Origin: Trichobilharzia regenti
Lineage: Eukaryota; Platyhelminthes; Trematoda; Strigeidida; Schistosomatidae
NCBI GenBank assembly: GCA_944472135.2
Contig: OX235267.1
Span: 34,131,312-34,195,311 of the forward strand
DNA length: 64,000 nt
Direction: 5' to 3'
The position numbers were made by a program, and so were the translations under genes. Each line of letters opens with the position of its first letter. The first letter of the stretch is position 1. Shown piece by piece: positions 23,195 to 33,985 of this stretch. The notes beneath the pieces are model-generated. The model had not been told where the DNA came from. It was given only the letters and a program-made list of their open reading frames with translations, and did no database searches.

Positions 23195-23424
23195 GCGTCG
23201 GTGGCACAGCGGTTAAGACGCTCGCCGACCATGCACATGGTCCGGGGTTCGAGCCCCGGCCGGCGCACACCTTTACCTCGCTAAGCCAGTAGTGATACTG
23301 GTAAGGAGAAAAGGTTGGGCATGAGGCTATCAACCCCATCCTGTAAAAAATCAACACTGCTACGGAATCTTCAAGCCTATAGCTTGGAGCCCTATGTTCC
23401 ACTGAGAACGTGAAGAAAAAAAAA
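23195..23424 (+). repeat. tRNA-head SINE, body type 2 (best copy)
   Basis: The head 23195-23267 keeps the acceptor-like stem (GCGTCGG with CCGGCGC), A-box-like GGCACAGCGGTTAAGACGC, a 6-bp hairpin GACCAT/ATGGTC with a 4-nt loop where an anticodon arm would be, and a perfect T-arm CCGGGGTTCGAGCCCCGG. The body extends to an A-run at 23415-23424. No anticodon loop of seven bases exists, so this is a SINE, not a tRNA gene. Confidence 0.92.
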
Positions 23425-23950
23425 TGTATGTATGCAAATTTAACTGCTCTTGCGGAGTTATATAGGTTATACTTGTGCACATGTACTTAGTGTGGCTTGG
23501 AAAAAGAGTAACCAAGAATCATCTTATCCAACTTACAAGGAGAATGGATACTATATCGAAATAGAAACGGCATTCATAGACTCATACTAAATGACAAACA
23601 ATCTGCTTAAAAGAGCCCAATTACGTCTCCTCGGCAAACTGAAGCCATAGGGATCAATGCAAACAAACTAATCATATGGTCATCACGGACGTTGTCATCT
23701 TATATTTTCACACCTTATAATATTTTTTCTATATCTTAAGAATCTCTTTTATTTACCCTTCCAACTCTTTTCCGCCTACTTCTCTTTGCGCCGTTATTAT
23801 TGTTACTACTATTACCAGTACTAATTTGTCATCCTTTTCAATTTACACTAAGTTTGTCCTATAAGTTTATTATCTGATTACTGTTCACTATGCAGGAAAG
23901 ACATATTGGTGAGTCAGTGCAAGGTTGTAAGAAGTAAAATGTGAGTTTCT
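23425..23950. other. Unassigned interval
   Basis: No gene or known repeat seen. Confidence 0.4.
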
Positions 23951-24144
23951 GCGTCGGTGGCACAGTGGTTAGGACTCTCGCCGGCTATGCACATGGTCCA
24001 GGGTTCGATCCCTGCCGATGCACACCTGATATCTATGGTCGGCCTGCAAAATTTGGGCTACCAATATCACATGCTGAAAATTCCACACCTGTACCACACA
24101 AATTACGGTATGGAATCAAGCTGTAATCAAAAATATAAAAAATA
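23951..24144 (+). repeat. tRNA-head SINE, body type 1
   Basis: The head starts GCGTCGG and has A-box-like TGGCACAGTGGTTAGGACTC and B-box GGTTCGATCCC. The body runs from ACACCTGATATCTATGGTCG through 'ctgaaaattccacacctgtacc' to 'gtatggaatcaagctgtaatc' and an A-rich tail. The two overlapping open frames starting at 23941 and 23957 are SINE-derived. Confidence 0.92.
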
Positions 24145-25722
24145 TCAATAGCATGCATTAAAGAGGACATAGTAAAACTGTGAGGAATATTTCAAGATGA
24201 AATGGTGAATATGTGAAGTGAAACAGGCAGAGGCATATATTACGAAAAGAGTTAATATCACAAATAAAACGTCCGGATAGTATAAATGGAAAATCCAATA
24301 ATATTGAAAAAGTGTTAGAATAAAGGGTGTAAATTATAAAGCATTGTGTCTAAAATTGTTAGGACCAAGATAAATGGAAAAGCAAAATGAAAAAGAACAC
24401 TTGAAAGGAGAGAAGAGATTTTAATTCAAATTTGGCCGTGGAAGGAATAGTGCCTGAACATGTTCCTTTTGAATACGAAGCTCCGGTTGATTTGATCTTA
24501 TTGCAACAGCTTTAGCTGTATGTAAAAGACGTAGGTGAACGAGTGTGATAAAGACCCTGAAGGCGATTTTTTAGCGTTAGTTCGACGGCTTGTATCGACA
24601 AAGTGTAACAGAACTGAAGATTTTAATGCATTTAACTTCAGTCTTACTGAACCATTCTGGTAAAATTTCTCGAATTCTTAAATGAACATGCCTAATCATG
24701 CACCCTGTGTAACTTGAACCCTAGGAACAGTTGAAACTACATATGTATGAGGTTCAGGAGCTAAAATTGGGATAGATGTCTTTCAGTCTCGCTATGAACA
24801 TTGGGCGGCTACTGAAAGATAGGGACAGATGTCCAGATTAGAAAGTCTTGTTTATCATTCTAGTTAAACGCTGGGATAGAATCTTCGTAAGAGTATCCAT
24901 GTTGAATTGTTGGCGCAGTAATAATGCCTTTATCTCCAAGATTGTCAGTTCATGTTTACGAGTATTATTTATATCCCATGCTGACCTTTATAGAATTTTC
25001 TGGATATCCGTTTTCCCTTAGAATATCTCGGATGATATGATGTTTTTCTATACACCGCTGATCGACATCACTCAAAGTGCTAATCACCTAATCTAATTAC
25101 GTTGTCATTTCATTAGTACGAAACTGAAGAATAGCTTTTTAAATGTGACTTCATTTTTGACGAATCCAGCTACTTTTATTGTTAGTTAGTCATCGAGAGA
25201 GTGCAACAGGTTACTGTAATCTCCATCATAGGTGAAATGAACTACTGGGTAAGCGCTGTTGACGTGTCTCAAAATCAAATCACTACACAAACCTTCATCG
25301 TATTATGTGACCACTGTATTTTATCATTATCATTATAAAATAACAAGAATATTACTCACTTAGATCCTTTATCAAATAAACTTGTTCTTTGTGATCGATA
25401 TTATTTGTTTATTTATTTGTCTGTTTCAAATATGATCAGTGATCAAGAGTAATAATAATAATAATCCTTTTGTATAATGCAGTTGATTAAAATACCACGA
25501 ATTTCTATTATAAGCAACAGTAATATCACCACTACTACTGATTAATGATATCAGTAGATATATTATTATTCAAGAATCCAAATTCTGATTGTCTATACAT
25601 TGAAACCCACTCATTCATTCATTCATTGAATCATTTATTCCATTCACTGACTATATACATATGCGTATATGTATTTATATATATACTACTTTAACTCAAT
25701 GGATGACCTTTGCTGTGCACAG
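24145..25722. other. Mostly unassigned; possible PLE linker
   Basis: On the minus strand around 25085-24960 the sequence reads near HHIIRDILRENGYPENSIK, which resembles the NGYP-containing linker of PLEs. The surrounding 24450-24860 is too degraded to place. The rest is AT-rich with short AAT runs. Confidence 0.35.
24950..25100 (-). mobile_element. Possible PLE linker fragment
   Basis: Minus-strand reading gives a DILRENGYPEN-like string, matching the family NGYP motif at the RT-endonuclease linker. Only about 40 codons support it. Confidence 0.4.
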
Positions 25723-25768
25723 TTCTCTCTCTCTCTCACTCTCTTTCACATTCACATACACACACAGG
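25723..25768. repeat. Low-complexity CT/CA tract
   Basis: A TC run followed by imperfect CACA repeats. Confidence 0.8.
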
Positions 25769-26029
25769 CGCGCAAACTCTGAATGTCTGTATTACCAAAG
25801 CATACATACTGATTTTAGAGAAATACTTTAACAGTTTCTCTATACTACTAGCAAGAAGTTGTCGCATTATGTAAGAGAATAAGGATAATAAGAACAATTT
25901 GATTTGACAAAAGTAATTTAACTAAATGTGAATAATACAGAGAATAATATAGAGAATTTGAAAGGAATAAAAGCCGACAGTTCATTAGCATTCAGTATTG
26001 TGTAAGGCATAAAAACCTGAATGGTTTTC

Positions 26030-26335
26030 TTTTGTTTCAAAAGTACTGGACATGTGTTTCGTCCCCAATCGGGACTCTTCACAGTAGGCACCAACTGAGG
26101 TTCAAACCTAGAATCTTCTGGTTACAAGGCGGGCTCATAGACCATTGAACCACTGGGATACGATTGAATGGCCAGCCAGTCAATTCTAACTTCTGCAAAT
26201 TCACGATATAGCACGACCATTTCGCAGTGTCTTCTTCAATGAGTTACTGCGTCATATTCAGCCTCTTGTACCGTACTGGTCACCGTTTTCCACTAGAACC
26301 CCAGGTCACTGCCAATCGCTAGTGAGCATCAGATT
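26030..26335 (-). repeat. Hammerhead SINE (minus)
   Basis: Minus strand: 5' part with GCTCACTAGCGATTGG, a tRNA-like head (TGGTCTATGAGCCCGCCTTG, B-box GGTTTGAACC) and the hammerhead-derived segment CTGTGAAGAGTCCC, GGGGACGAAACAC. Stem II is a 5-bp GTCCC/GGGGAC pairing and GAAAC is intact. CTGUGA replaces CTGAUGA. Confidence 0.8.
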
Positions 26336-26394
26336 ATCATTCGTAGAATTAAGAGGTATTCAGAATCATATTAAACTAGGTATGACTTTATCAA

Positions 26395-26790
26395 TCACAG
26401 TTAGCAAGGCGGATTTCATGTCTAAGTGATATCGGTTAGACAAGAAATGATAACTGGAGAATAACCGGGTAGGCATTCCGTACTAGTGTGGTCTTTTCAT
26501 CAGTGCATACTCAAGAACACAACAGCAAATCAATGCATAACTTTCAGGTGATTATATGAACAAGCTACCAATCATCCACAAGGTCGGGATCTAATTACCA
26601 TGAATTATAATTTCTGTACATTCGTGGTTTCCAATTCGTAAACTGGTGTCACGGCCATCTGATATCATCGGCAGGTATCTCAGCTCATGTCTTACTTGAT
26701 GGGCCTCATCAATTACAGTCTTTGACTGGAATCGCGTAAAGTTTATCTCATAAACAGTCATTTATGGGCTGTATCTGGGTAAATACATGC
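26395..26790 (-). repeat. Decayed hammerhead SINE (minus)
   Basis: Order of weak matches: 'tatcggttagacaagaaatg', 'gtggtcttttcatcagtgcatac', 'cgggatctaattaccatgaattataatttctg', then 'ctcatgtcttacttgatgggcc'. Reads as an old copy in the same orientation as 26030-26335. Confidence 0.45.
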
Positions 26791-27849
26791 TGAAGATATT
26801 GGATAAAGGAGACGCTATACTTTGTGTTGACCAGAGTTAGCATTCGTTGCCGATAAGATTCTAAACTAGCGGCTGAGTGGGAAACTGCTCGTCTGATTAC
26901 CTGAAGATCCTATGTTAAATCCTAGGTGAGATAATGAGTGGATAATTCTAAGATCTCTTGCCATTTTCATATTATACGCAGTCCGATATGGTTTATTCTC
27001 GGGAGCCGGAAAAAATATCCTCATTACAAAATATAACCTGAGTGACATCATAAATGGTGATGTAAAGAATTGTTGCTATTAGATATTTAGAGGCAATCGG
27101 CAGGAAGCTCTGAACTCAGGTTTCGTGCTTGTCGTCATCCACTATTCCGCAAGGCTCATCTGCAATCTTAAAGGAACTCATGTCCATTCTGAGATCGGAA
27201 TCCGTGTCATCCAGTGAGTATTGCAGTCAAAAATGTTACTCCCGAGCTATTCGGGCTAGAGATTGACCTTCTCTAGGACGATTTCATTGGATAATTTGAT
27301 TGGACAACTAGTTGGTAAATAAAATCATGCACATGTACCAATCAAACGATCTAATAATAGCAATTTAGACTCTACCATGACGGAAAGCCACCTAGCATGG
27401 TGGCTACATAACAAATTTCACTGACGCAATCCAGTCTGCATCAGACAAAGGAATAAATGCGTGGTACTAGTTACTAACTGGTGTCCAATGAAGGTGATCT
27501 AAAGGATTAACAATACGGTTTATACTTCTGATTAGTGTAAGTAATCAGAAATCACTCGTGTACGATATTAATACTTCCTAATCAGAACGAGGTAATCTTA
27601 ATACTGAATGACTGTTTCGACTGATAATTGAGGTATCAAACAAATTAGAATACTTTTCATTTTCAAAAGAAATCATGGTGAATTCTCGCCATGATCTGCA
27701 TACTTTGCAACTAATGAATTTAATTCTACGTATCAACGATCAAGAGGCTGGATAGATTTCGGTTGTTTTGAACTTATTCGACCTTGAGAGCTATTTATAA
27801 CAGGGTAAAGGTTAAGCTGGCAAACCCTAATGGTTGAAATAAGCAGTTT
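26791..27849. other. Unassigned interval
   Basis: No gene recognised. Several inverted short words near 27300-27360 but no coherent structure. Confidence 0.4.
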
Positions 27850-29115
27850 CCATCTGCGTATAATAGGCAGTTGAATTTATCTACTGATGTGAATTTTAAA
27901 TTCACGCCTGCTGCAATTGCTTCTTCTATTTGTAAAATTATCGGGAAAATTACTTTTACTTCACCTTGAACCTTCTGTGAATGTTTTAACTATCCTGAGC
28001 AATTTGCAAATATACAGGATATGTGTACTTTAGATGCTGCTATTGTCATGCATCATAATACAGTTTTCTGTTTAGATAAATGAATCAAATATGTTCAGTG
28101 TACCTTGCTGGACTACACATCCACCTCTGACTCTATACCCAGATTCCCTCTGTTAAATAAACTTTCCTTCACACAAACTGAGTCCTGGACTAATAACTGG
28201 TTACATTCTTATTTGTCTGACAGAGTCCAGTTCAGTGCAAAAAAAGGTAAATCTTCCTCTGCCTTGCTTATTAAATCTGGTGTCCCTCAAGGTGCTGTTC
28301 TACGTCCTTTTCTTGTTTCTTTACTCTTACAAAACTTGCCTCTTTTCAATGAAGTTGACCTCGTTAAGCATGCCGATGATCTGACTGTCTTGTTGACAGT
28401 TACCTGTCAGTCTGACTAACCCAAAATGAATAGTTTTTAGTCGTACATCAGCCAGGAGTCTAAGCTAAATGGTCATATGTTAACCCCCACCCCTAAATGT
28501 TCGGCAGATAACTTCACCTTCAGACATAACTGTGATCTAAATGAACTGGTTCGTCCACAAGATACTTATGGTATAGAGGTCGCTGAAATGGAAACTAAGT
28601 CAAAATTAAAGTAATTTGGAGTAGTTCTATCCTCTAACCTCTCTTGTTCATCCCATATCTTGTTGATCTCTAAAAAGAGAGGGTTCCATCTAACCTACTC
28701 TACATTAAGAAATTAAGACAATCAGGAATCACTCAACCTCTGTTTTTACAGATTGTTAACTCTTGCATCTCACCTATTGTAGTGTTCCTCCTTGGTCTTT
28801 CCTGGGCTACTCATAGTGGACTATTTTACATTTCGAAGGGTATCAACGGTTGTCACTAGGGCAACTAATGTGATAATAAGTTAGCCCGTTACTTCTGCAG
28901 TTGACAGACACCTGAACTCATGTGAGAAATAGTCTAAATCTATATTGTCTCACTCTGAACACCTTCTCTATTCACAACTCTGCTCTTAGAACGCATGAGG
29001 TAGGACTAGAAGCTATTATAAAAGAGTATATGCTGACACAATTAAGTACAAAAACTCAACGATACCCTATTTACCCCTCCTCCTATGTGGTAGAGACGAT
29101 GTTAAGTGAGAAACT
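27850..29115 (+). mobile_element. CR1/jockey-like LINE fragment, decayed
   Basis: Same family as the intact LINE at 58789-62077. Colinear pieces start near 27875 (RT motif 1-2 region), pass through SGVPQGAVL-like sequence and KHADDLTV (YADD changed to HADD, about 28360-28395), and reach a terminal TKTQRYPIYPSS-like string at about 29045-29080, which matches the C-terminus of the intact ORF. Many stops and frameshifts. The fragment is cut at 29115-29130 by the RTE tail in opposite orientation. Confidence 0.8.
28105..28419 (+). pseudogene. RT palm fragment of CR1/jockey-like LINE
   Basis: A 104-codon frame from motif A (LDYTSTSDS, where the intact copy has LDFTSAFDS) through motif B (SGVPQGAVL) to motif C, read as KHADDLT. 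The changed first residue of YADD and the substituted motif A would inactivate it. It ends at a stop just after motif C, where the intact copy continues. Confidence 0.85.
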
Positions 29116-29124
29116 TACGAATAA

Positions 29125-29590
29125 CTATGTTTTTATTATTATTGTTCCGTTGGCTTCAACCGCACGTCTCCACTTGCTTCTGTCTTTTGCTGTACTTTTC
29201 ACCTTCATCCATGTTAGTCCATACTCTTTCAGCTCCCCTTCACACGATCTCCTCCATGTCACCCTTGCACTGACGTCCCACTCGCCGCTTCCCTTCCCGA
29301 GGGCCTGACGCGCGATGTCACCAACCGGCCTCCTGAGCCGCGAATGTCCAATCCATCTCCACTTTCTCCTGCATATTTGTTGGGCGGCAATTGGTTCTTG
29401 TTTTGTTTCTTCCCATAGTCTCTTGGTGGTGGTTCTTTCCGGCCCGGCCATCTGATCTTCAGTATAGAGCGAAGACAGTTGTTGGTTGATAAAAGTCTGC
29501 AACAGGCTGTTGGAAATATTCTTTGTGACCCGCCCGCTAAGTTTCTGATCCGTATAGAACTGACTGACTTGACGTTTGTATTGAAAATCC
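29125..29590 (-). mobile_element. RTE-like LINE 3' fragment (minus)
   Basis: The minus-strand frame 29502-29125 (125 codons) contains MQTFINQQLSSLYTEDQMAG, RRKWRWIGHSRLRRPVGDIA, RVTWRRSCEGELKEYGLTW and a C-terminal WRRAVEANG. It is the RTE C-terminal block, a different subfamily from 43140 (EQTRNRG-type substitutions). The upstream piece to 29590 reads frameshifted RT sequence. It ends in an AT-rich (AAT)-like tail near 29125-29140. Confidence 0.8.
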
Positions 29591-29989
29591 GAAACTTACT
29601 ATGTTACTAATAGGATAGGTGGCTGTTTTATCTTGGTGACACTTTTTTCAACTAACTTTTAATTTAATGTATCAGCATTATTTTCATTTTACACTTTGTG
29701 TAAATTTTTGACTTTATTGTCATTGTTAATACTAAAAGTTGCCATTATCGATTTTGGTTACCTAAACCCTGTAATATATTTGTTGTTTTGGGTAAATTAG
29801 ATCCAGTATTGTACCAAAATGCTAATAATTCCCTACAATATCATACATAATGCTTTGGCATTCCACAAATTATGATTATTATTTCTCAAAAAATATTCTG
29901 TCGGAGAAACAAAGCATTCATTCATCGAAAGAATGTCGTATAAAACTTCGACAATGAGTTAGTGAGTAATTCCACATAATTTTTCAAGT
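29591..29989. other. Unassigned AT-rich interval
   Basis: Nothing recognisable. Confidence 0.4.
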
Positions 29990-30375
29990 TTTGATTTGCA
30001 GGGATTTGATTGATTACATTTTTGAGCACGAGGTGACATCATTTAGATAACCACTGGGAGACTGAAGAATGCCAAACACATGGTTCGTCCTAGTTTGGGA
30101 CTCTTCATGGGTATAAACTCAATGGGGTTTGAACCCAGTGCCTTTCTTTCTCAAGGCAAGCTCATAGGCCTCCCAGCATCTGGGACCCCATCTAATGGCC
30201 TGTAAATTCCAACTTCTTCGAGTTCGCGATATACAGCGCAACCGCCAGCCAATGTCACCCACGAGTAACAGTTCTCTTGCCTGGGTTGATGGACGCCACT
30301 GGTCAAAAATTCTTACTATAACTCCATGTAACTCTTATATAGAGGCAGTGGCTAATGTCTATCACATTAATTTTT
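29990..30375 (-). repeat. Hammerhead SINE (minus)
   Basis: Full order on the minus strand: 5' region ending in 'gcgctgtatatcgcgaactc', tRNA-like head (AGATGCTGGGAGGCCTATGA, B-box GGTTCAAACC) and hammerhead-derived segment ATGAAGAGTCCCAAACTAGG followed by ACGAACCATG. The 3' body ends at 'atccctgcaaatc'. Confidence 0.75.
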
Positions 30376-30419
30376 ATTAATAACTTGTTTCCTGGGTATT
30401 TAGCGTAGTGAAACGATAT

Positions 30420-30680
30420 ATTTTGATGAATGACCTTTTGAACACATTCCATCATTGTTCAAAGTCATATTAACTGTAAATAACATGCAATATCGACACT
30501 CAATTTTTATAGTTGTCGTTCCTTCTTCCGATCTGCCCTAAGGAGTTGTGTTGAATCACTCCTGTGACATGTACTCTCAGCTCATTAGATAAATAAAGCT
30601 TCACTTAACATTCTCTCTCTTCGTCCTGTTACATTACAGTGTAACTTTTTTTCCCGGCTTTGCAAATTCAGAATACTTCT
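30420..30680 (-). mobile_element. PLE 3' end fragment (minus)
   Basis: Colinear with 17890-18130: 'gttgaatcactcctgtgacatg', 'ctcagctcattagataaataaagcttc', 'ttctctctcttcgtcctgttacatta'. The terminal hairpin block (30425-30475) keeps the GAACA/TGTTC stem. About 50 codons of the GIY-YIG C-terminus, with stops. Confidence 0.65.
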
Positions 30681-30754
30681 GAATATGAATTTACAAACTA
30701 TAGTAGTGTGCAAATTTTATAGACGTAATAAATTCAATAATGGTTTTACTAACG

Positions 30755-31110
30755 AGTTGATCACGGATTGATATCAATTAAAGAACCATTGAAAACCAAA
30801 AGGGAGTAGTGGAGAGCTGTCTCAATCTAGTTTGGGAATCATCAGCAGCGGGCACCAACTACGAGGCTTCCAGCCTAGAACCTTCCGGTTACAAGGCAAG
30901 CTCGTATATCACTCGAACACTGGGATCCGATTCAATGGCCAGCTCATGAATTCTAACTTCTACTAATTCGTAAATTTTAGCGTGATCGCCAACCAGTGTC
31001 ATCGGTGGGACATCCATCCTCACAACTGACTGGTTGGACCTCACTGGTCACGACTTCTCACTAGAACTCCAGGATCCTCTGCCGTGTAGCAGGTCACTAG
31101 CAAACATGGT
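30755..31110 (-). repeat. Hammerhead SINE (minus)
   Basis: Minus strand: 5' region with GTGACCTGCTACACGGCAG, tRNA-like head (CCAGTGTTCGAGTGATATAC), hammerhead-derived CGCTGCTGATGATTCCC, AAACTAGATTGAGACAG, then body 'ctactcccttttggttttc'. Confidence 0.75.
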
Positions 31111-31587
31111 CTTTCTGTTCTAAGACTGATCAATAAACCCACATGACTTTCACAAAATGAAGGAAGATTTTCAAATCATTGGAATTTATATATTTGACAG
31201 CTGAAAGGTGAAATCATTCCTAAATATTTATGTCTGCATACACCTTCTCCAACGGATAAAGTTACGGCAGCTACACAAAGACCAAGAAAACATACCTGAT
31301 GGAAGAAACTCACCAAAAACACTGTCAAAGTTATGTAATACGAGTTGATAGTTTCAAAATTAAATATAAGAAGTTAGATGGGGACACTGATAAATGAAGT
31401 TTTAAATTATTGAAACTGTTGAGTTTGCATGCAGTAAAAATGATTCAGCGTATATCACTCATACTCCATAACTCGGACTTTTACATATATACTTGAAATC
31501 AGTTTGAATACACCTACAGAATAATACAAACTCATTTCATTTCGTGGATTCTCTTTAACTGAATAAATCGCAAACAAAATCAAAATA
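31111..31587. other. Unassigned interval
   Basis: No gene or repeat recognised. Confidence 0.4.
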
Positions 31588-31752
31588 TTATTATTTATTT
31601 CCTTTAATTCCTAGAGGAACATAAGGCTTCAGCCGCACATTTCAATTGCGCTTGGATCTCTGCCATTGTTTTCACTTGGCTCCACGTCTGCTCACATGCT
31701 TTCATCTCCTTTTCACACGACCTCCTCCATATCACTCTCGAACACCAAGTCA
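31588..31752 (-). mobile_element. RTE-like LINE 3' terminal fragment (minus)
   Basis: The minus strand reads VIWRRSCEKEMKACEQTWSQ and AAEALCSSRN, then an (AAT)-like tail at 31588-31600. It is a very short 5'-truncated copy that abuts PLE sequence at about 31752. Confidence 0.8.
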
Positions 31753-31951
31753 GTGAGAGATTTATCACACCATCTTTCTGTACATAAAGGTTGATTTCAA
31801 TTCTTTTGATAGCAGTGATTTCTGTGGAATGAACCAACCAGGATTTTCTCTGTATACTGATTATTTTGAAAGTCCGACTAGCTTTCTCTATATGTCTTGT
31901 GTCAGTCACTTGTCTGGCAATCGCACCCATGAACACTCTACCACCTTGCAA
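31604..31951 (-). pseudogene. Chimeric frame: PLE C-terminus joined to RTE tail
   Basis: One 115-codon open frame in which residues 1-69 are PLE endonuclease C-terminus and residues 70-115 are the RTE C-terminal block. The join at about 31752 is an RTE insertion or deletion breakpoint, not a domain fusion with a function. Confidence 0.7.
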
Positions 31952-32710
31952 ACAAAGAATTTTAGGGAAATGCTTAGGATATCTAACAGAATCTCCTCTG
32001 ATGGTCCTTCATATATACTTGCTATTGCGAGTGCAAACTAATTAGTAAAGGCAGTTGGAATTGACATGAGCAGGATACTTACCTACTTTTTACTGAGTTA
32101 AAGAGCATACCATGTTGTCAAGAGGAACCCATGTGGTAGTGGAAAATGTGCACCCTCCATTCTTTCTTTGGTTCTTGTGGGTACTTCATCCCCCTTGTAA
32201 GTTAGACAGATAAAAACTGGTTTGTTTTCAAATGTATCAAATTTCAGTCTAGTAGTTTGTTTACCCTTCTATAGTTGAATATAAGACTGTTTCCAACAAT
32301 CGTGAGTTTCTCTTCAGCATCTGCTAAAGGGTATTTTAATCCAGCTCCGTTTGTTTTGTTCGTATGCTTCCTGTGTTCGGTTCTGTTGAGCGACTTTTCC
32401 CTTAATTTTATTGACTTTCACCTGCTCATTTAAACTCACTATTTAGTTCTGAAACTTACCTAATTATTTGTGTGTGTGTGTGTGTCTTAATTTTACTTTT
32501 ATCATCCCCCCCCCTCAACATACTTCTTCTTGAACTTTCCATCATATTATGTAGAAATCGACTGTGTTGTTTGATCATGTGTTCTGTCTCTAGGCAATCC
32601 TTGTTATTTAGGCGAAATCTCAACTCTGCGTTTATCTCTTCCCCACAATCCTGTCTGATTGTGCTATAAATAATTAGCTTTTAACACTGAATAATTTATT
32701 TACTCACTTA
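31753..32710 (-). mobile_element. PLE fragment, linker to endonuclease C-terminus (minus)
   Basis: The minus-strand C-terminus reads INLYVQKDGVINLSLTW near 31830-31760, matching the LCVQK..LSLPW end of other PLE copies (34105-34305). Upstream, 'IARQVTDTRHIEKASRTF' is the DTGH-type helix. Further upstream to about 32710 the family resemblance is weak and broken by stops. Confidence 0.65.
32471..32484. repeat. Short (GT)n run
   Basis: Seven GT units followed by TCTTAA. Confidence 0.9.
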
Positions 32711-32804
32711 ATTTTGGAATTATGTTGCTTATACTTTTTATGCAGAACTCGACGTCACTGTGCGGTAAGTATGTTCAGGCATACTTGAATATCAATAAAA
32801 TGCT

Positions 32805-33190
32805 CGTTGGCGACTGGCCCTATTCAGATAGGCAGTTACCTGGGGTTCTAATGGGAAGTCGTGACCAGTTGGGTGAAGCAGGCCGGATGTGAGGACAAAT
32901 ACTCGCCACCGAAGACATTGGCTAGCGGTTGTGCTATATCGTGAATTGTCAGAAGTTGGAATTCATGGACTGGCCATTGGATCGGGTCCCAGTGGCTTAA
33001 TGGTCTACGATCTCACCTTGTAACCAGAAGGTCCTGGGTTTGAACCCTGGCAGTGGGTGCGTACTGATAAAGAGTCCCAATCGGGTACAAAACTGCTGTT
33101 CAGTACTCCCAGGTTTTCCAATGGTTCTCTGACTGATGTCAGCTCATGATGGAATCCTGTAACCAATCAACCAAGTTCTTACAAAGCAAT
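32805..33190 (+). repeat. Hammerhead SINE, most complete copy
   Basis: Reads in order: 5' segment (32805-32983, 'cgactggccctattcagatagg' to 'attcatggactggccattgg'), tRNA-like head (32984-33050) with A-box-like AGTGGCTTAATGGTCTACGA and B-box GGGTTTGAACCC, hammerhead-derived box (33055-33110), then body to 'aaccaatcaaccaagttcttac' near 33185. Gross architecture (Pol III boxes plus hammerhead) is that of schistosome Sm-alpha repeats. Confidence 0.85.
33057..33112 (+). ncRNA. Degenerate hammerhead ribozyme in SINE
   Basis: CTGATAA (33064-33070) in place of CTGATGA, then AGA, stem-II-like GTCCC/GGGTAC, ACAAAAC and TGCTGTTCAGTACTCC. GTAC(33061-33064) pairs with GTAC downstream as stem I. Core substitutions make activity unlikely. 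Confidence 0.5.
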
Positions 33191-33844
33191 ACTTGAATGT
33201 TCAGGAATTGTCGTAACTTGTATTTTGATATTGTTTACGATTTATTCACTTAAAGAGAATCCACGAAATGAAATGGGCTAGTGTCATCCTTTCAGTATAT
33301 TCATTCTTTCTATATCCATGCGCGTCGATGGAGCCGGTTGTATGAACTTCGTCTGAATTTTTTTGAATTCATGTCTTCAAAAGAAATTTTAAAGTCACTT
33401 CCTTTACAGTGGTAGTCTAACCACATCATTGTAACTAATTATCGATATCATTATTATTACTGATATTCCATCTTTGGCTAATTCGACAAACCTCTTTATA
33501 CCTTGGTTTTCTAAAGTATTTATTATAGACGAATTCATTCACCTGTTCCTCTTAATTGTGATTATCTTACAATTAATCGATTGTGTAGTAACATGTGCTG
33601 CTATTTTCAAGAAATCAGTTGATTGTGAATTCTGTATTTATTTATTTTAACTCCTTCTGACTGTTCTATTTTTTGATACACGTGGTTCCCTTGATAAATC
33701 TTGATGAAAAGTGAAAAGACTAAGTAACTAGTATAAAATGACTTCATATTATGAAATAATCGAGAAAATTTATAGCTTAGGTGGATGATTTGGAAATGTA
33801 GCGAAAATGTTCTCATTCAGTCATGCATAAAACACAAAATAATT
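33191..33844. other. Unassigned interval
   Basis: A 69-codon minus frame (33607-33816) has no recognised domain. Otherwise AT-rich. Confidence 0.4.
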
Positions 33845-33887
33845 GAGCAAAAATATCCTTTTCGATAATTTCCTCTTATGACGCCAC

Positions 33888-33925
<38 letters not shown>

Positions 33926-33985
33926 GTTTATATACATAGAATATTGTAGAATAGTCGTCAAGATCACTATTAGTGTTTTTTAAAT
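33845..33985. repeat. Inverted arm flanking PLE fragment (left)
   Basis: Reverse complement of 34757-34876 (shared words: gagcaaaaatatccttttcg, 'tgtttatatacatagaatat', 'agaatagtcgtca'), with an expanded TA run at 33891-33920 that the other arm lacks. Confidence 0.85.
33891..33920. repeat. Microsatellite (TA)n
   Basis: About 30 bp of TA inside the inverted arm. Confidence 0.95.

Noticed and set aside
23195..23267. Functional tRNA gene
   Set aside because: Acceptor and T stems are perfect, but the anticodon arm is a 6-bp stem with a 4-nt loop, and copies are dispersed with SINE bodies.
23957..24151. MAQWLGLSP-type open frames (also 44735-44947, 58528-58893, 43681-43959)
   Set aside because: They are translations of the type 1 SINE head and body, repeated in both orientations across the window; no coding constraint.
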